From Phalacrocorax aristotelis (Eukaryota; Chordata; Aves; Suliformes; Phalacrocoracidae): 64,000 nt of DNA. The stretch lies in assembly GCF_949628215.1 (NCBI RefSeq), contig NC_134283.1, positions 3,837,610-3,901,609 of the forward strand, given 5' to 3'. Below, piece by piece: positions 38,090-48,828 of the stretch. Position 1 is the stretch's first letter; every line of letters starts with the position of its first letter. Both the position numbers and the translations under genes were made by a program. The notes beneath the pieces were generated by a model. That model ran no database searches. It had not been told where the DNA came from and saw only the letters and a program-made list of their open reading frames with translations.

Positions 38090-38885
38090 CTGGGAGAAAG
38101 AAAAGAGTGAATCAGCACAAACAAAGTCAACAAGGCAAAATCAAGGCGTCCCCAATGCCAACCTGACAGACTTACGTCCTGAAATGAACAGCTTTCAGAG
38201 CATCTGGATCATGGCTACGCTGGATTTTACACATTAGCAAACACCTATACATTTCCCAGTTATTGCTACATAATGTCTACGAGACACCTGAGAATGAAAC
38301 AGCAGCAAATTCCCACCCTGACAGACTATAGAAATGCCCTTTGTTTGAAAAAAAAGCTGTACGAGCAAACAGATGCTGCTTAGAAGTCAGCAGGTATCAC
38401 TATTGATATACATGTTTTCTGCCTGTATTAAACAATACGCTATTGATGCTCATATTTTGTTCCTGTAGTTTCAGCTCTCTAAAGCTTGTATAGTAATTAA
38501 GAGACCCACTTTAGCCCTCCTTTCACACGATTATATCCTACCTTTGCTTAGATATACCTGCACCATTGGTTTTGGAAGAGGCCTAAATCAGTTTGTTAGC
38601 AATGAAAAAGAAATATTCCTAATGCTCAAGGTTTTACAGACCAAAACTGTGGGCACATCCCTCCACCCACGTATCAGGAAGACCCCGTCTATGTGCAGGA
38701 TCCTCCTTAGAGGTTGCCAGGTCTGGTGTGGTAGTGAAACCAGGAGACACCTGAGAGGAGCCATGTCCTGTATTAGCTCACTTCAAATTAATACCACCTT
38801 CTAAAATCACCTAAAACAACACATGACAGACCCTGAAGAGATCTGTAGAAAAATTACTGTTAACCCCCGAAGAAATTAATCTCAC
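38090..38885 (-). other. intron 5 of the PEP synthase-like gene
   Basis: About 800 bp without a recognised repeat or further coding block. Confidence 0.6.
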
Positions 38886-38999
38886 TTTTTGACCCTCTGG
38901 AAGAACTCGATGGTCCAAGGTTCCTGGGCAAAAGCGCGTGCAAATGTGCTGGGGTGACTGTCGACACTAAAGTTAAAGACTTCTGTGAAGTTCTCCCAA
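38886..38999 (-). CDS. PEP synthase-like gene, exon 5
   Basis: 114 nt between acceptor TTTTCCTAG and donor GTGAGA. It completes His179 and encodes residues 180-216 (WENFTEVFNFSVDSHPST, then ARAFAQEPWTIEFFQRVK). AQEPW is a family-like word. Confidence 0.9.
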
Positions 39000-39486
39000 C
39001 TAGGAAAAGAGGGGGAAACATAAAAGACATTATTAGCTTCTGGGTGATACCCGGCCAAGTTGTGCTCCTGCTACTCTGGCAGTCTTTGTATTTTACCATT
39101 ACTGGATAATTCTGATTTTTGTAACTTTCAGTACGTTACTACTTTTCAAGGAAGCAAAGAAAAGGAAACTGGGAAGAGCAACAATAGCCTGCGAGAGTCA
39201 ACGGATTACCTAGGAAGGGAAGCTGGCAGGGCAGAGCCGCAAGAGAAAGCAAGCTGCTGTCTCTCGTGCAGCCTATTCAGAGGTACAAATGCAGCATTAC
39301 TCCAGAAACACTCTGCTATTTTAACAGCAAGTGATCTTTTTATCAGACAAAGTCCATAAACGGAAAGCGAAAGCAGAGGCAGGGGCTTCTTGTGTTACTT
39401 CGTGCAAATGACCCTTTGAAAACAGTAACCACATCTCTAACCATGAACTCACTGTACAGCCCAAAGCAAAACCGAAATGCTCTTAC

Positions 39487-39555
39487 TGGATAGAGAATTT
39501 AACGGGTACAAGTTCGCCTTCCTCCTCACTCCACTGCTGTCGGTAGGGTCCTTTC
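39487..39555 (-). CDS. PEP synthase-like gene, exon 4
   Basis: 69 nt between acceptor GCCTTACAG and donor GTAAGA. It completes Arg156 and encodes residues 157-178 (KGPYRQQWSEEEGELVPVKF and two more). The W-S-E-E-E-G-E-L run is family-like. Confidence 0.9.
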
Positions 39556-39852
39556 CTGTAAGGCAAAGCACTACAATTTTGTATCACTCCTAAAGAAACG
39601 TGTTTGGAAGTGGATGCAATAGGAGACACTGCAGAATGACACTATTGTGTGTTAAGGTAGAATAGTAACGCTACATTACAACCCTACACTGGATGCAGAT
39701 ATTACTAGCTGTATTTTCATTCCATAAAAATCAACACGTGCTATTGCTACCAAATAGCTTTTGGTTCAAGTCGGTTAAATATATTTCCAGACTGTGTTCA
39801 AAAAGCCTTGTTCTTAAGCGTAGACAAATGAAACTAGAGAGTGCTGCAATAC

Positions 39853-39977
39853 CTGAGTAGTCCGTCGAAGCTTATTCTCCAGCGTGCTTGGGGCTCTACG
39901 TACTCAACAGTGAGCCCTCCTCCACTCCAAATCTCTTCTGATTCATCACTCACCATCATGTTTGGATGTTGTGGGTG
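39853..39977 (-). CDS. PEP synthase-like gene, exon 3
   Basis: 125 nt between acceptor CACCTTTTTAG and donor GTATTG. It encodes residues 115-155 (HPQHPNMMVSDESEEIWSGG, then through WRISFDGLL) and ends inside Arg156. It starts in phase 0, matching exon 2. Confidence 0.9.
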
Positions 39978-40339
39978 CTAAAAAGGTGTTTAAGGAAAAC
40001 ATCTTTTAAATTTCATTTTGGGGATGTAACGTGGGTGAATTCCTGCTCTGGTGGTCCCTCTGCAGGAGGAACATTTGGTTGAACTGACTTTTCAGTTCTA
40101 CCTGCTTCTGTTAATCGGATTATTGGAGAACGAAAATTGCATCTAAAGCACCTGAGTTTTAAGATAATACATCATTGCTTCAGATAATACAACTGAGTTA
40201 CTTGTGGGAACGGAGGTCACTGCAAGAGCTCAGCTCCTTACGCCGGTGACTGTCAAGTTTACAGCCAAGCTCATGCAGGGCTTTGGGGGTAAATTTATTT
40301 TTAGGCTGAATTTGATGAACCTCTGAAATTATTTAAATT

Positions 40340-40541
40340 TCTTGGGCGTTGTGGGTTTTTGGAGAATGGATATTCCACACTACAGTCTGATCGTGAGCCC
40401 TCTCTATCAAGTGACCCAGAAAAAGAATGGCCCTACCTGGAGCCTCTGGCAGAAAGCGCATGGGGAGACCCGAGGTCGACCCCTAGGGTTTTGGAGTCGG
40501 GGATACAGAGGGTCTGAAGCCCGCTATACTCCAACTGAAAA
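40340..40541 (+). pseudogene. endogenous retrovirus pol fragment
   Basis: A plus-strand frame with FLGVVGFWRM, followed by HYSLIVSPLYQVT and, shortly after, GSEARYTPTEKE. It resembles the reverse transcriptase connection and start of RNase H in avian endogenous retroviruses. The parts seem closer together than expected, so an internal deletion is likely. The frame stays open into the adjoining tRNA-derived segment by chance. It lacks catalytic regions and is inactive. It runs opposite to the sense direction of the neighbouring LTR. Confidence 0.75.
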
Positions 40542-40597
40542 AGAGCATGAGACTCTTAATCTCAGGGTCGTGGGTTCGAGCCCCACGTTGGGCGCCA
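40542..40597 (+). other. copy of the 3' part of lysine tRNA (CUU) including CCA
   Basis: AGAGCATGAGACTCTTAATC, then CTCAGGGTCGTGGGTTCGAG and CCCCACGTTGGGCG, match tRNA-Lys(CTT) from about position 20 to the 3' end, followed by CCA. CCA is added after transcription in animals, so this is a copy of a mature tRNA, not a gene. The 5' third is absent. On the minus strand the last 18 nt read as a retroviral primer-binding site (TGGCGCCCAACGTGGGGC), placed correctly after the minus-strand LTR. The match continues far beyond 18 nt. Confidence 0.85.
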
Positions 40598-40606
40598 AAA
40601 ATAGAC

Positions 40607-41219
40607 TGTCGTGGTTCAGCCTCAGCTGGCAACAGAACACCACGCAGCCGCTCGCTCACATCCCCCCCCCACCCCCGTGGGATGGGGAAGAGAATTGGAC
40701 GAGCAAAAGAACTTGTGGGTTGAGATAAGCACAGTTTAATGATTACAATAAAATGATGATGATAAATGATTATGATAATAATGACAATAATGCTAATATA
40801 ATAAAAGGGAAAAGGAAGGAAAGGGAAAACGGGAAAAAAAACGCAGAAACACGAACGATACAGCCGCTCACCACCCTCCGACCGACGCTGCCCGTCCCCG
40901 AGCCGCGATTGCCCCCTCCCTCCCCCGGCCAGCCCCTCCCAGGTAGCATACTGGGCATGACGTTACATGATATGGAATATCCCTTTGGTCAGTTTGAATC
41001 GCTCTCTTAGCTGTGCCCCCTCCCCTCCCAGCTTCTTGTGCACCCAGCAGAGCATGGGAGGCTGGACATGTCCTTGACTAGTATAAGCGCTACCCAGCAA
41101 CAGCCTAAACATCTGTCTGTTATCTCAACAGGATTTTTTTTTCCCTGCTAATTTCAAAGCACAGCACTATACCAGCTAGAGTGAAGAAAATTAACTCTAT
41201 CCCACCTGAAACCATGACA
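40607..41219 (-). mobile_element. endogenous retroviral LTR
   Basis: The 613-bp segment begins TGTCGTGGTTCAG and ends CTGAAACCATGACA, so it has TG...CA ends with imperfect inverted termini. The orientation is minus: read on that strand it starts TGTCATGGTTTCAGGTGGGA, has a promoter-like middle, an A/T-rich block of GATTATC-type repeats and TTAAACTG near the R region, then a GC-rich U5. A 9-nt spacer and a lysine primer-binding site follow. No second LTR is visible. Confidence 0.85.
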
Positions 41220-42063
41220 CTAGTGCATGCAAACTCTTTATAAAATATGTCTTATTGCCTACAGCTGCCAGCTTTCTAACACAGAGCTTATTCCTGTTGC
41301 TGTGGGGAAGGATCTGAGAAGCTCCTGAACTTGGCTACACGCAAAGTAGCACCATTATACTAAATATTACTAGAAAACCAAATAATGCACATCAATCTTC
41401 TCTGTTCTGGTTTTCTGCAAATAGGACATCCCCTGCTTTTGCTGGTCGTGACTGCTTAGCAAAACAACTTTGTGAACATAAAGACAGTTGAGTGCAAGGG
41501 GATTTATGTCAGCTCTCTCCTCCTTTCCTACCTAGTCAGCTCTTAAGAAAAAAGAAAATCCACAGGCAAAATATATGGTTAATATCATCTTCCCTTCAGC
41601 AAGAATGAAGCAGATGTACATATAACTATCGAAAAGTTTTCCTTTGTCTTTGCAAAGAGGCAATTCCACAATGTTTTTTATAGCATTCACTTATTAAAAG
41701 AAGGGGAAAAAAATCAAGAATAACCATATGGCATAACTTATTAACCACAGGCTCACACGATCAGAAAGACTGAATGCTCAAATCCTTCCTGCGAGACTGA
41801 CTGAGACATTTTTCAGAAAAAAAATGTTTTGTGCACATTATGAGAAAAAAGGAATGAGTGTCAGACACCTACTGAAAAAATTAGACATAACCAGTGATCC
41901 GGCCTACCAGTTCTACCACTGTCTTCAGCCACAGCAGTCTTCCTGTTAGGAAATTCAAGTAGGGAAGGTGCAGAGAACATTCATTTTGGCTTGGGATGCT
42001 AACACAGGTTCAAGGTAGGAGTTAAGCACTGCTCTTGAACGTCATCCCACCTCCACCACTTAC

Positions 42064-42198
42064 TTCAAACTCTCCTATTCCATCCACCCTCAGGAAGAGC
42101 CACATCTCACAGACCCCATTAGGACGTTTGGCAAGACGAGTGATGACAAAGGTCTTGGTGGTCTCCGCAAAGCCGGTGAAGTAAACGGAATCAAGCGC
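42064..42198 (-). CDS. PEP synthase-like gene, exon 2
   Basis: 135 nt between acceptor TTCCCTTTCCCTAG and donor GTAAGT, phase 0 at both ends. It encodes residues 70-114 (ALDSVYFTGFAETTKTFVIT, then RLAKRPNGVCEMWLFLRV and the rest). This is the start of the soluble region. Confidence 0.9.
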
Positions 42199-43400
42199 CT
42201 AGGGAAAGGGAAATGGGTTTCAGCTCCAGCTGGAGGCAGGAAAGGAGGAGAAGGTGAGTAATTCTTTGTTTTCCATAGGTTTCTTCTCAGGAAACAAATT
42301 TTAGTTTCACTTTTAATCTTTAACAGCAGGCACCCCAGCAAACAGCCAGAGTTTTGCTAGCGGCAGCGAAGCCTCATTCACAAGAGAGGACGGTCCACGT
42401 GCTCGGAGAACATTTAGTTAACCTGGCATACAACGCTCACATCATTCACTGCCACAAAAGAGTTTTCCCTTTCTTGTTTGCCCATTTCCTTGTCAGGGCA
42501 GACACAGAAAGCAGCGACGAGGCAGATGAGAGGCAGTTTTAGAGAGGGGGCGTAATTATTGCACGATAGCCACAGACAAGGTAAACTATTTTCCTGAATT
42601 AAGATGATTATTTTGCAACGAGAAGCCCCCTTGAGCAAAATCCTTATGAAATGTGTCCTCAAAAAGAGTGTCTGCAAGAAGAAATTTGAGCCACAGACAT
42701 GCTGTTTCCCCACCTACCTCCAAATTACATGTAGAACAACTTATACTTAGGGGAAACATAGAATTAAAAAGGAAAAACAAAGAGAAAGAAAGAAAGTCAT
42801 AGGAAACCCAGCACTTTACTAACATGGTCAGCAGCTGGGCCGGTATAGGGCCAGTTAACGTCTCAAATCTCAAAACCTGTTAGGCACCGAAGTCCACAAC
42901 TTCAGATTCAGGCCTATCTTTTCACGTATTTATGCAGAACTCGCTCAAAGTGAAGCTTTAAAAGCTGGAGCATGGAAATTAAGTTTACGTGTGCATTTTT
43001 TTTTTTTTTGGCACGGACAAAGTTCTGCTTCTGAAAAACTATTCATCGTAAAATGCAAAAAAAAACCCCTAAAATCAGATTATTGTTGTCCTTGTGCACA
43101 CGGATAAAGGGGGAGTCTGGAAATACACACAGAGCGAGCCTATTGGATGCCGACGCAAAAATTCAGAGACGTGATTTCTGGAAGTATTTTCCAGATCTGT
43201 TTTTAGACCTCCCTTGTAAGTGTTGTTTCAGTGCTGCTGCCTGAGGGAGCCGAGAGGAAATCACAGACCACCCTGGACGTCAGTTTGATTTGGAAGATGG
43301 TGTCACTTTTGCCCTATCAGATTTGGTCGAGATTGGCAAAACGCTTTAAAATGCTCCAAGAGCAGCTTAATTAGCAGAAAGTAAAAGCTAGAGAAAACAG

Positions 43401-43431
<31 letters not shown>

Positions 43432-44275
43432 GCTAAGCAGAATCCTCAATGCATTTGTTAAATAACGTGACTTCAGGATTCCCAGAAGGCTCCAGGAAAC
43501 GTTAGCAAGAAGTTGATTTTTCACAGAAATTACTTAGGATCCAAAATCTCAGCCAAATCTTGATTATACAAGATAAAACAGAGGGAAATCCTGTCTCATC
43601 AGCCTTTCTACCTCCCCCTCTCACCACAAAATACAGCAAACCCCACCCAAATCTCCCCGTCAGGCACAGTATTTTGGTACGTGAACACAGGTTGTAGATA
43701 GAGGGTTTATAATTTCTTAAGCAGACAAGTACACCTGGAAAACTAGACTCAGTTCACCAAGTATGCGAAAATAAACGGCTTCTGTGTCCCATAGTGCATC
43801 TGCTTTTTCCCACCGATATCAGCTGGTCTGTTTGGGACAAACCTTCTCCCTGCAAGGGGCAGCCAAAGCGACATCCCCACCCTGCCTTCCCTGGGATGTG
43901 TTTGGGGGGGAAGGATGGGGGCCCCGAGGGGTCAGGCGGTGGGGGGGTGCCACGCACCAGCATGCAGGGGATGGGGGATGGGGGTTCCTGAGGGATGCGG
44001 GTCCCAGGGGGATGCAAGGTGCTGCCTTGCTGGGAGAGGTGCAGATCCCTGGAGGTGGTGGGGGTCCACGGGGGGCCAAGGGGAATGGGTGTTGTGGGGC
44101 CCAGGGGATGGGGGTTCCAGGGATTGGGGGGTGGGGAGAATGCGGTCCCAAGGGTGCCTGGGGGGCAGGGAGATGGGGGTGCCAAGGATGGGGGAGGCAG
44201 GGGTGCCAGGGAAGGGGGTGTCACGGAAGGGGGTCCCAGGATTTGGCGGTGCCGGGGCGGCGGCGGGACACTCAC
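42199..44275 (-). other. intron 1 of the PEP synthase-like gene
   Basis: About 2.1 kb. It contains a 24-T run at 43405-43428 and becomes G-rich from about 43900 to 44270. Its phase-0 borders allow direct splicing of exon 1 to exon 2, though a small unseen exon cannot be excluded. Confidence 0.55.
43405..43428 (+). repeat. 24-nt T homopolymer
   Basis: An uninterrupted T run (poly-A on the minus strand). No retroposed gene was recognised beside it. Confidence 0.8.
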
Positions 44276-44482
44276 GTGGGGGTCGGGGCGGAGCGGGCGC
44301 GGCCGCCGTGGCTCGGCGGGAGCTCCGCCGGCCGCCCGCTGCCTCCAGGCGCCGAGGAAGAGCAGGAGGCAGCCCAGGGCCCAGCGCTTCAGCGGCGCCC
44401 AGGCGCCGGGGGGGGCCGCCCGCCGCCCCCCGAGCAGCGCCAGCAGCGCCGCCGCCCCCAGCAGCGCCAGCAGCCCCAGCAT
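44276..44482 (-). CDS. PEP synthase-like gene, exon 1 (start and membrane anchor)
   Basis: 207 nt, 69 codons, from ATG to donor GTGAGT. MLGLLALLGAAALLALLG is a strong hydrophobic segment, WALGCLLLFLGAW a second one, followed by a proline/arginine-rich stretch to RPLRPDPH. An anchored N terminus agrees with the recalled vertebrate proteins. The reading frame stays open upstream through the GC-rich repeat to another ATG at about 45187. I prefer the internal start because the anchor would then be N-terminal and the upstream peptide is pure low complexity. Confidence 0.75.
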
Positions 44483-44489
44483 CGCGGCG

Positions 44490-45057
44490 GGGCGGTGCGG
44501 AGCGGAGCAATGGGCGCGGAGCGGGGCGCGGGGCGGAGCGGAGCAATGGGCGCGGGGCGGAGCGGAGCAATGGGCGCGGGGCAGGGCGCGGGGGGTGCGG
44601 AGCGGAGCAATGGGCGCGGAGCGGGGCGGAGCGGAGCGGAGCGGAGCAATGGGCGCGGGGCAGGGCGCGGGGGGTGCGGAGCGGAGCAATGGGCGCGGAG
44701 CGGGGCGCGGGGCGGAGCGGAGCGGAGCAATGGGCGCGGAGCGGGGCGCGGGGCGGAGCGGAGCAATGGGCGCGGGGCGGGGCGCGGGGGGTGCGGAGCG
44801 GAGCAATGGGCGCGGAGCGGAGTGCGGGGCGGAGCAATGGGCGCGGAGCGGGGCGCGGGGCGGGGCGGCGCGGAGCAATGGGCGCGGAGCGGGGCGCGGG
44901 GGGTGCGGAGCGGAGCAATGGGCGCGGAGCAATGGGCGCGGAGCGGGGCGCGGGGCGGTGCGGGGCGGAGCAATGGGCGCGGAGCAATGGGCGCGGAGCG
45001 GGGCGCGGGGCGGTGCGGGGCGGAGCAATGGGCGCGGAGAGGGGCGCGGGGCGCGGC
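44490..45057. repeat. GC-rich minisatellite, about 16 units
   Basis: The core GAGCAATGGGCGCGG recurs about 16 times, separated by GC-rich spacers such as AGCGGGGCGCGGGGCGG, GGGTGCGGAGCG or CAGGGCGCGGGG. Unit length varies from about 14 to 41 bp. The array starts 8 bp upstream of the chosen start codon of the minus-strand gene, so it forms its 5' leader or core promoter. Open frames of up to about 470 codons on both strands through this block are artefacts of stop-free GC-rich repeats. Confidence 0.9.
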
Positions 45058-45069
45058 GCTGGCTCCGGC

Positions 45070-48000
45070 CGCTGCCAGACCCCGCCTCGGGGCCGCTCAA
45101 CCCGGTGTCCCGGCGGTGGTCATTTCCGTGAGGGGCTTGTCCCAGCTGTCGACGCGCTGAGGTCACTCTGGGAAGTTGCATTTGCACCTTTTTTTTTTAA
45201 ATTTAATTTTATTTATTTATTTTTTCTCCCTAGAAACGGGATCTCAGCGCGCGTTTTGCCCAGCTGCATGGAAGCGCTCAAAGGGAAGTTCGAGCGCTTC
45301 CCCTGAAGAGGCACAGCCAAATCTCTAGGAAATCCTGCGGGTTAAGTGTTGTGGTGCGGGAGAGGTGGGTTTTGTGGTCTCCCTCCCCCCACCGGGGCTA
45401 GCGAGGGGTATGAGGGCAACACCAGCCGCTCTGCCCCGGGGATGAAGGTTGGGGATGTTCCCAGCTCTTTGATTCAGACCGCAGTTCCTACTCTGGATTT
45501 CTGTTTTATGAGGGTCTCAGCGTAAGTGGGTTCCCGCTGCCAGCTCCAGCCAAGAGGCAGGGAAAAGGCTTTGCAGCCCGCTTCATGCAAGGCACCAGAA
45601 AATCCCAGCGGGCATCCCTTCTGCGTCTCTTGGAGGTACCGTTTCTAGAAGCCGTATTTTTGAAGGCTTTTGGCCAGCTGCACAATACATCTTCTCTTTC
45701 TTTTGCAATTAGCAAGCATTCGGCCTCTTTTCCCTATGCTAGAATAAACCCAGCCGCTCAGGAGTGGTTAAAGTGCAGCTGATCTCACTTTGGAGAAAGA
45801 CGGGGCTCTTGGAACCCATGCTTTCTATTATTTTCTGAGTGTTTTGACACCCTGTTAGCTCTACAGACTTCTCAGTGGACTTCCTGATCCTTGAAAAAGC
45901 ATTTATTGTACATTTTTATGCCTCATCTCAATTGTCCCTCAATTCGGTTATAATGCCACCTCTGCTGTGGTTTGTGCTTAACACATCAGTGCTTACGGTT
46001 CTTTCGATTTTCTTCTCCGAACACAACTTGGTTTTAATAACCTCCTTGGCTCTGCTGCTTCTTTTTGCCCTTTATCTAGTCTTTTCTGACACTGATGTGC
46101 ACTTACTCTGCCGCTATGATCACGTTTCTATCTACCCTTCAAAAGCCTTTAGTGTCTTAGATGTTCCTGTTACCTTCTTCTTCAAAAGCTTCCTTATTTT
46201 TACACAGTTCCCCTGTTCTGAGAACGGGCGCAACTGTTCTGTATTGCCTTATTGCGATGGACCACAAAAGTAGAGGGGCAGGAACTGAAAAGCAGAAGGC
46301 ACCAGAGATGAAGACAATGAGGTGCAGGGCTTTATTTCTGTACATCGCCATTGCTTCAGTTAATATTCAAGGGGTATGTCTTAAAGTTAACCACACAGAG
46401 TAGGCAGAGAGCCAGAGAAATAGTAAGGTTATTTTCTTGCTTCAGATCGTGTTGTGGAGGGACTGAAAACAGTCTAAGCACAGGAGGTGTGCCACGAAGT
46501 TATCACCCTGCCCCTGCAGCACGGGAGATACGGTCCAGTACAGAGGAAGGCTGCAAAGGGAATGGATTATGAAGAGCAGCTTTTATTTTTAGTTAAAATT
46601 TAAACACAGTATTGACACAAAGCAATATTCAATGGGGAAAAATCTACCCAAACGACAAACCTTGGGAACTTTACGAACATGCGCAGAATTGAACCCTCGG
46701 CAGCACCAGTCAGCTTGAGTCGTGCGGCCCTGTGGCAAACGACGTGTTCTTGTAAACTCTTCCTTTTTTCCTAATGCAGCCCATGAGCGGCTTTACTGCA
46801 CTTTGCCAAAGGGTTAGAGTCCTTACACCAACCATTTGAACTTCAGTGTTTGCATTTCTGAGGGGACGATAAACGGGGCATGAATATTTCATACGTTCCC
46901 CTGATATGTGAAATATTTTAAAACTCCCATAGTCAAAACAGCGCATCGGTTAAGGCATTGTGGCTGTCCCCATGGAATCTGTAACAGAGATAAGCTCCGT
47001 TCCTTCCTACGAGGACAGGAAGCATGGAAACAATTTGCTTCGTGCACCATTATGTTTCAACATTTCTTAGGTAATTTGTTTGAGGACTTGCAGTTATCTC
47101 TGGCAAACAATTTACCTTGGCAATATTGTTTTCTGTGGAAATGGGTTCCAAACCTGCAGGACTTGCAGAAGAACCAAAGTCCTGACATGCCTGGTAATGT
47201 TTTCAGCACGGCAAAACCAACGCGAGGCATATTAAAACAAGTCTAGGATGTGCTCCACGCGCTTAGCAAAAACATGGGGAAGAAAATATTAAACTGATTT
47301 GTTTGTTTTGAAGTTCAGGAGGAAATGAGGAACCTGTGACTGATGCATGGCGCTGAACGTACGGAGAACAAAAGCCGAATTTCAATATCTCTGGTTAGCA
47401 TAAATTTGCTAACTTGCTCTTAAGCATCTGCAATGTTGACCATCGAGCTTCTCATTGCGTAGTGAACACTTTAAACAGCACTGCCTCTTTTAAATCCAGC
47501 TGCCTGGCAAAGGAAGTTGGTATGTTAGGACTATATTCCATTAGAAAATATACTCTGACACCCTCAGAAATCAAGGGCCTGCAAAATTAAGTGTAGCTCT
47601 GCGGTCCAAACTGGTTCTCAAGATCTTTGAGTGCGGACTGTATTTGCTGTACAAAGCTCTCTGGTCTCTCTAGCAGCGTCTGAGCAGAAATCAAAGGCAA
47701 GAGAACAAAACCAAAAATGCATCACGGCCTCTCCTCCTCAGAGAGCTGCAAATGCAAATGGATTTTCAGAACAACACCCAGAAATAATGGCTAGGCTCAC
47801 ACTGGTAGTGTGAGACCCAGACATGCCTGAACTTCAAGAACATTCAGATCCAGGCGAGAAGTTCCTGGTTTCAGCCTATACTTGTTACATTTCATTATGT
47901 GTGATGTTTCTTTAAAAAATTGTCCAATAACTGCCTTGTCTATGCACCTTTTCTCCCTGCATTTGCACCTGGAGGAACGCCGTTCGCCCATGTCACGTGG

Positions 48001-48451
48001 CCAGTATGACTAACGCTATTTTAGGCTGCCCCCGGGGCTGCAGAAATAAGTGATGCACCATCCACTGGGCAAACGCACTAGTTACGCTGTGGTGACAAGT
48101 CATTAAACATCAGTTCTCCCAAAATCGATTGCAAAACTTCCACTGAATTAGAAGCTCTTTCTGATAAAGCGTGCATGGGAACTGCTGAAGTATACAGCCT
48201 TCTGGGCGTGACAACATGCAGAGTCCTGCCTAGGTAATACTGTTAAAAAAAACCAAAACAAAAAACACAGTACCTAAGCTTTTTGTACTTCGGGGTAAGC
48301 GTGAGGTATTGGCGATCCTGCGATAAAAGCGCAAGGCAGGCAGGGTGTTTCAGTTTTCTCAAGGGTTAAGCTCGCCATAATCAGCACTGCGCCCCACATA
48401 AGCATGTACCCAAGAAAAAAAGCTTTTCTTCATTTCATTTTTATTCCTGGA
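45070..48451. other. intergenic between the two divergent genes
   Basis: No gene supported. The TTATTTATTTATTTT-type tract near 45190-45230 is simple sequence. The frame at 45875-46273 (132 codons, very hydrophobic) derives from a T-rich stretch and has no recognised domain. Confidence 0.45.
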
Positions 48452-48828
48452 TGGGGTTGTTCAGCCTGGGGAAGAGAAGGCTGCGGGGAGACCTTATTGC
48501 AGCCTTTCAGTGCTTAAAGGGGTCTATAGGAAGGATGGGGGCAACCACTTGAGCAAGGCCTGTGTGACTGGACAAGGGGTGATGGTTTTAAACTAAAGGA
48601 GGGTAGATTTAGACTGGATATTAGGAAAAAAATCGTTTACAATGAGGGTGGTGAGACCCTGTCCCAGGTTGCCCAGAGAGGTGGGAGATGTCCCATCCCT
48701 GGAAACATCCAGGGTCAGGCTCTGAGCAACCTGGTCTGGTTGAAGATGTCCCTGCTCACTGCAGGGGGTCAGACTGGATGTCCTTTAAATGTCCTTTCCA
48801 ACCCAAACCATTCTGTGATTCTATGGTT
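48452..48828 (+). mobile_element. CR1 LINE 3' fragment
   Basis: Typical CR1 text: GGGGTTGTTCAGCCTGGGGA, GGAGACCTTATTGCAGCCTT, a block with GGTTGCCCAGAGAGGTGGGA, and the end CATTCTGTGATTCTATGGTT. About 380 bp, plus orientation, non-coding because of shifts. Confidence 0.92.

Larger units (their letters stand above)
39978..42063 (-). other. intron 2 of the PEP synthase-like gene
   Basis: About 2.1 kb, hosting the rearranged endogenous retroviral remnant at about 40340-41219. The rest is AT-rich without recognised features. Confidence 0.6.
32671..44482 (-). other. gene span: putative phosphoenolpyruvate synthase-like protein, N-terminal half
   Basis: Eleven minus-strand exons, each with AG/GT borders, join in phases 0,0,2,2,2,1,0,2,1,1,2 into 381 complete codons without a stop. 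Residues 1-18 and about 35-46 are hydrophobic, giving a membrane-anchored N terminus. A basic, proline-rich stretch follows to residue 69. From residue 70 comes a soluble, tryptophan- and aromatic-rich region with motifs such as LTVEYVEPQARWRISFDGLL, LKGVRSHSYGIRNWSEIYRY and LTVGYVFFPDGRKAGIEWS. These resemble what I recall of the N-terminal region of vertebrate 'putative phosphoenolpyruvate synthase' proteins, whose C-terminal half carries a PEP-synthase-type ATP-binding and phosphohistidine domain. That half was not found here. The physiological substrate in vertebrates is unknown. The exons are near certain; the family name rests on recalled similarity. Confidence 0.7.

Noticed and set aside
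40542-40597. Functional tRNA-Lys gene
   Set aside because: The acceptor 5' strand and most of the D-arm are missing, and an encoded CCA is present, so it is a reverse-transcribed fragment.
43754-45306. Very long overlapping open frames (378-477 codons) on both strands
   Set aside because: They run through the stop-free GC-rich minisatellite in up to four frames at once. Only the anchor-encoding part at 44276-44482 is accepted.
45875-46273. Hydrophobic 132-codon plus-strand frame
   Set aside because: It arises from T-rich DNA, has no signal of a known membrane family and no promoter or splice context.
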